Shown: positions 54,264 to 56,618 of the stretch, piece by piece
Layout: each line of letters opens with the position of its first letter
Numbering within the stretch: position 1 is the first letter of the stretch
DNA from: Candidatus Pelagibacter communis
GTDB lineage: Bacteria > Pseudomonadota > Alphaproteobacteria > Pelagibacterales > Pelagibacteraceae
Reading direction: 5' to 3'
Assembly: GCF_001179965.1 (NCBI RefSeq)
Contig: NZ_CVSH01000060.1
Location: forward strand, 1-56,618
Length of the DNA: 56,618 bases
Program-made: the position numbers and the translations under genes
Notes under the pieces: model-generated
What the model saw: only the letters and a program-made list of their open reading frames with translations
Databases searched by the model: none
What the model was told of the DNA's origin: nothing

Positions 54264-54974
54264 TCAACTTTTTTTAAATATTTTTTTTCTAACTGAGATT
54301 GAAAGCAAAATAAAAACTATGAATCCTAATATTGGTAAATAAATTTTTGGAAGAAAAATAATTTCCATAATAGATGGTGGAGTATCATTTGTATTTATTA
54401 TCTCTGAAATAGAATTTCCAATTGTTGATATAATATAAATTTGTGGGACCATTCCTAAATGCGCAAAGAAAAAATTTTTCCATTTAACATTAAAAATAGT
54501 TGGGATTACATGGCTAATTGCAAAAGGTATGCCTCCCACTAGTCTATATAAGAAAAGATAAAAGAACTCATTTTTTTCAAAAAAACTTTTTAAATATGAA
54601 AATTTTTTACCAAACTTGTTCTCAACTAAATCTTTAACAAAAAAGTTTGCGAATAAGTAAAATGTTGTGGCTCCAAGCGCTAATGCAATTGTGGATAAAA
54701 TTGTTCCCAAATAAGTACCGAACAAAAAGCCAGAAAATAAAACAACTGGGGATCCGAAACCAGCTAGCATAACCCATGCCCAAACTCCACAAATAAATAT
54801 AATTATGGTAAATATCAAACTTCGTTCTTTAAATTGAACTAAAGTGTCTCTATTATCTTTGTAAAAATCGTAGCTTGTAATCTCATCAATGGAAAAATAT
54901 TTGAAGAAAAATAATAGAAAAATAAATACAACCAATAAATAAATAATACCAATTATAATTTTATTTTTACCCAT
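54264..54974 (-). CDS. TVP38/TMEM64 (VTT/DedA-like) membrane protein
   Basis: A 236-residue inner-membrane protein with about five hydrophobic helices. The VTT domain is clear: GFGSPVVLFSGFLFGTYLGT near 72-91 (two reentrant-loop glycines and proline), then LYRLVGGIPFAISHVIPTIF near 142-161. DedA/VTT proteins are linked to lipid flipping and membrane homeostasis. I chose the ATG at 54974 over a TTG at 54992. It converges with tRNA-Thr and diverges from rpmH. Confidence 0.85.
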   Translation of the reverse strand: MGKNKIIIGIIYLLVVFIFLLFFFKYFSIDEITSYDFYKDNRDTLVQFKERSLIFTIIIFICGVWAWVMLAGFGSPVVLFSGFLFGTYLGTILSTIALALGATTFYLFANFFVKDLVENKFGKKFSYLKSFFEKNEFFYLFLYRLVGGIPFAISHVIPTIFNVKWKNFFFAHLGMVPQIYIISTIGNSISEIINTNDTPPSIMEIIFLPKIYLPILGFIVFILLSISVRKKIFKKS

Positions 54975-55070
54975 AAAATGTAGAATATACAATTATTTAG
55001 AATAACGAAATAATATGTGTACTTAATTTACTAAATTACTTATAAGTACTAAAAATTTTAAAAAAATTAT

Positions 55071-55205
55071 ATGAAACGAACGTATCAGCCAAGTTCAGTC
55101 AAACGTAGGAAGACAGGTTTCCGAGCAAGAATGAAGACAAAAGGAGGTAGGAAACTCATCGCCAGACGTCGAAAAAAGAAAAGACGTAAAATTATCGTTA
55201 AATGA
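55071..55205 (+). CDS. rpmH: 50S ribosomal protein L34
   Basis: A 44-residue L34, complete: [20 protein letters not shown] followed by [20 protein letters not shown] and a short IIVK end. It shows the family pattern of KRTYQPS, GFRARM and ARRRKKRK. Start is the ATG at 55071 after an A/T leader. Its stop overlaps the rnpA start (ATGA). rpmH-rnpA-yidD-yidC is the common bacterial order near the origin of replication. No DnaA boxes or dnaA are in view, so the origin is not located here. Confidence 0.97.
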   Translation: MKRTYQPSSVKRRKTGFRARMKTKGGRKLIARRRKKKRRKIIVK

Positions 55206-55546
55206 AATTGAAAATAGTTAGTCTTAAAAAGAATACTGAATTTTTATCAGTATTAAAAGGAAAAAAAATTATCAACAAATACTCTACTATTTTTTATAAA
55301 AAAATTTCAAATAAAAGTAGTGAGTCTTTAAATGCTAGTATTATTGCAAAAAAAAAGATTTTTTCAAAAGCTGTAACTAGAAATCTTGTAAAGAGAAGAT
55401 TAAAATCTATTATGCTAGATGCTCTAAAAAAAATTGATTTAGACCTAAGCTACTCTTATTTGTTTATTGCAAGAAAAAACTTTTTTGATAACGAATACAA
55501 AAATATCAAAGAAAGTATTTTTAAGGACTTAAGCAGAATAAGATAA
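55202..55546 (+). CDS. rnpA: ribonuclease P protein component
   Basis: The 114-residue protein partner of the RNase P RNA, which trims 5' ends of tRNA precursors. It is strongly basic with the RNR-like signature [16 protein letters not shown] near 58-73 and a short N-terminal [16 protein letters not shown] region, with [10 protein letters not shown] in the last third. It overlaps rpmH and the next gene yidD by 4 and 1 bases. The RNA component gene is not in the window. Confidence 0.93.
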   Translation: MKLKIVSLKKNTEFLSVLKGKKIINKYSTIFYKKISNKSSESLNASIIAKKKIFSKAVTRNLVKRRLKSIMLDALKKIDLDLSYSYLFIARKNFFDNEYKNIKESIFKDLSRIR

Positions 55547-55779
55547 TGAAATATATGAATTTCCCTTTTATTGTTTTAATTAAAGCTTACAGATTTTTAA
55601 TAAGTCCATTCTTTCCAAATTCGTGTAAATTTGAGCCTACATGTTCAACTTATGTGTTAGAGTGTTTTAAAAACTATAATTTTTTTAAGGCTACTTACAA
55701 AAGTTTTTTAAGAATATTAAAATGTAATCCATGGTTTAACACTGGTGGTTATGATCCAGTTAATAGAGAGAAAAATTAA
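55546..55779 (+). CDS. yidD: membrane protein insertion efficiency factor YidD
   Basis: A 77-residue small protein of the YidD family, with an amphipathic N-terminus (FPFIVLIKAYRFLISPFFPN), the conserved SCKFEPTCSTYVLECFKNY (near 26-44, cysteines at CKFEPTC) and the closing CNPWFNTGGYDPV. YidD helps YidC insert membrane proteins. It overlaps rnpA by one base and the yidC start by one base (TAATG). Confidence 0.95.
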   Translation: MKYMNFPFIVLIKAYRFLISPFFPNSCKFEPTCSTYVLECFKNYNFFKATYKSFLRILKCNPWFNTGGYDPVNREKN

Positions 55780-56618
55780 TGGATCAAAATTTAAAAAATG
55801 TTATAGCTGCCATTAGCTTATCAATTGCAGTTGTGGTCCTTTACTCGCTTTTTTTCCTAGACCCAAATAAGACCGCAGATCCTAGTGATAAAAAAAATAA
55901 AGAAATTTTGGAAAAATCTGAAGCCCCAACAGTTACTGAAAAAAAAGAAATTACCAAAAAAATTTCTAGAGAGGAGGCTTTAAAAGTCTCAAATAGAATT
56001 TATTTTGAAAATCAAACTGTTAGAGGATCAATCAACCTTGAGGGTGGAATGATTGATGATCTTGAATTAAAAAAATATGATAAGACTTTAAATAGTATTG
56101 AAAAAATAAAATTATTAAACCCAATCTCAACAGATAAAGGTTATACTTTTAATACAGGATGGGCAACAAATGATAATATTTCGGTTCCGGATACTAAATC
56201 TATATGGAAGGTCGAGGGTAATAATAAACTTCAGCCAAATAGCTCTGTAAAAATTTACTATGAAAATAAACAAGGGATTAGATTTGAAAGATTAATCTCC
56301 TTAGATGAAAATTACCTATTTACGATAAAACAAAGTTTAGTCAATAACTCAAAAGACTTCTTTAAATTCTATCCCTATGCCACAATAAAAAGAAATAATA
56401 TTCCAGAAGACTTAACAGACTTTTATATCGTTCATGAAGGCTATTCAATAATAGATCCATCAAATAATGACTTAGATGAGGTTGATTATGATGATGTATT
56501 GGAAAAAGATTTCTCAAAAAAAGTTATAAATGGAGTTTTAGTTCAAGGAGATAAATATTGGATGACATCAATTTTACCAGAAAAAGGTAGAGAGGTAAGA
56601 TTTGATATAAAATATAAC
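55779..56618 (+). CDS. yidC: membrane protein insertase YidC, 3' partial
   Basis: The N-terminal 280 residues of the YidC/Oxa1 insertase; the gene runs off the window. It has the first transmembrane helix (KNVIAAISLSIAVVVLYSLF, 6-25), a charged linker and the start of the periplasmic P1 domain, with IYFENQTVRGSINLEGGMID near 87-106 and VQGDKYWMTSILPEKGREV near 255-273. The C-terminal five-helix core lies beyond the window. It follows yidD directly. Confidence 0.93.
   Translation, partial: MDQNLKNVIAAISLSIAVVVLYSLFFLDPNKTADPSDKKNKEILEKSEAPTVTEKKEITKKISREEALKVSNRIYFENQTVRGSINLEGGMIDDLELKKYDKTLNSIEKIKLLNPISTDKGYTFNTGWATNDNISVPDTKSIWKVEGNNKLQPNSSVKIYYENKQGIRFERLISLDENYLFTIKQSLVNNSKDFFKFYPYATIKRNNIPEDLTDFYIVHEGYSIIDPSNNDLDEVDYDDVLEKDFSKKVINGVLVQGDKYWMTSILPEKGREVRFDIKYN

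Noticed and set aside
55000-55070. Replication origin next to rpmH
   Set aside because: The rpmH-rnpA-yidC cluster often lies near oriC, but no DnaA boxes, dnaA or dnaN are in the window.

Overview
The window looks like a stretch of a very A+T-rich, streamlined alphaproteobacterial chromosome, most likely from the SAR11 (Pelagibacterales) group. The taxonomic signs are the strong A/T bias in codons and spacers, spacers usually below 50 bases, many 1-4 base stop/start overlaps, and alphaproteobacterial families and orders: DUF2093, a DUF3035-type lipoprotein, TIGR01459-type HAD, murA-DUF2948-hisD-infA, and trpF-trpB-trpA-accD-folC next to a thioredoxin. There is also a tRNA-His without G-1. 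The assignment is by eye; no database was searched.

Region 1 (1-33.6 kb) is mostly core metabolism. waaA (5' partial, with an apparent frameshift), lpxK and an LpxL-like acyltransferase form a lipid A unit. DUF2093 diverges from purD-rsmD. A minus-strand operon runs HAD-ribF-ileS-lspA-lipoprotein-pgi. groES-groEL and a separate hsp20 both have heat-shock (RpoH-type) promoter matches and good terminators. HIT, HNH, FkbM, YczE-like, DUF6134-like, lysine-rich coiled-coil, cfa, DapA-like, GT9, DnaJ-like and S9 peptidase genes follow. A purine permease faces a purine phosphoribosyltransferase across a shared terminator. A GT17 gene leads a trpF-trpB-trpA-accD-folC operon whose last four enzymes lack several family-typical residues.

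Region 2 (33.6-46.2 kb) is an accessory island of DNA-processing and unrecognised genes. It is built as two divergent operons around a short regulatory region at about 42.1-42.2 kb. The minus operon has seven genes: two unknowns and a WGR protein, a protein joining a GHKL-like ATPase region to a HExxH motif, RmuC, an unknown, and a nuclease/RNase H-like/SF1 helicase fusion. The plus operon has four: a coiled-coil protein, an exonuclease I-like enzyme and two unknowns. A Cas4/AddB-like nuclease sits at the left edge. This island is the best candidate for an undescribed nucleic-acid maintenance or defence system.

Region 3 (46.2-56.6 kb) is core again: tRNA-His-hisS-hisZ-hisG; cspA; and a long minus operon of two small genes, dcd, murA, DUF2948, hisD, infA and tRNA-Phe. 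Then come tRNA-Thr, a TVP38-like membrane protein, and the rpmH-rnpA-yidD-yidC cluster, with yidC cut by the window end. The only gene-free stretch above 300 bases is 15377-15695, which holds a possible structured RNA and a bidirectional terminator. No CRISPR array, insertion sequence, integrase, rRNA or recognised riboswitch was seen.
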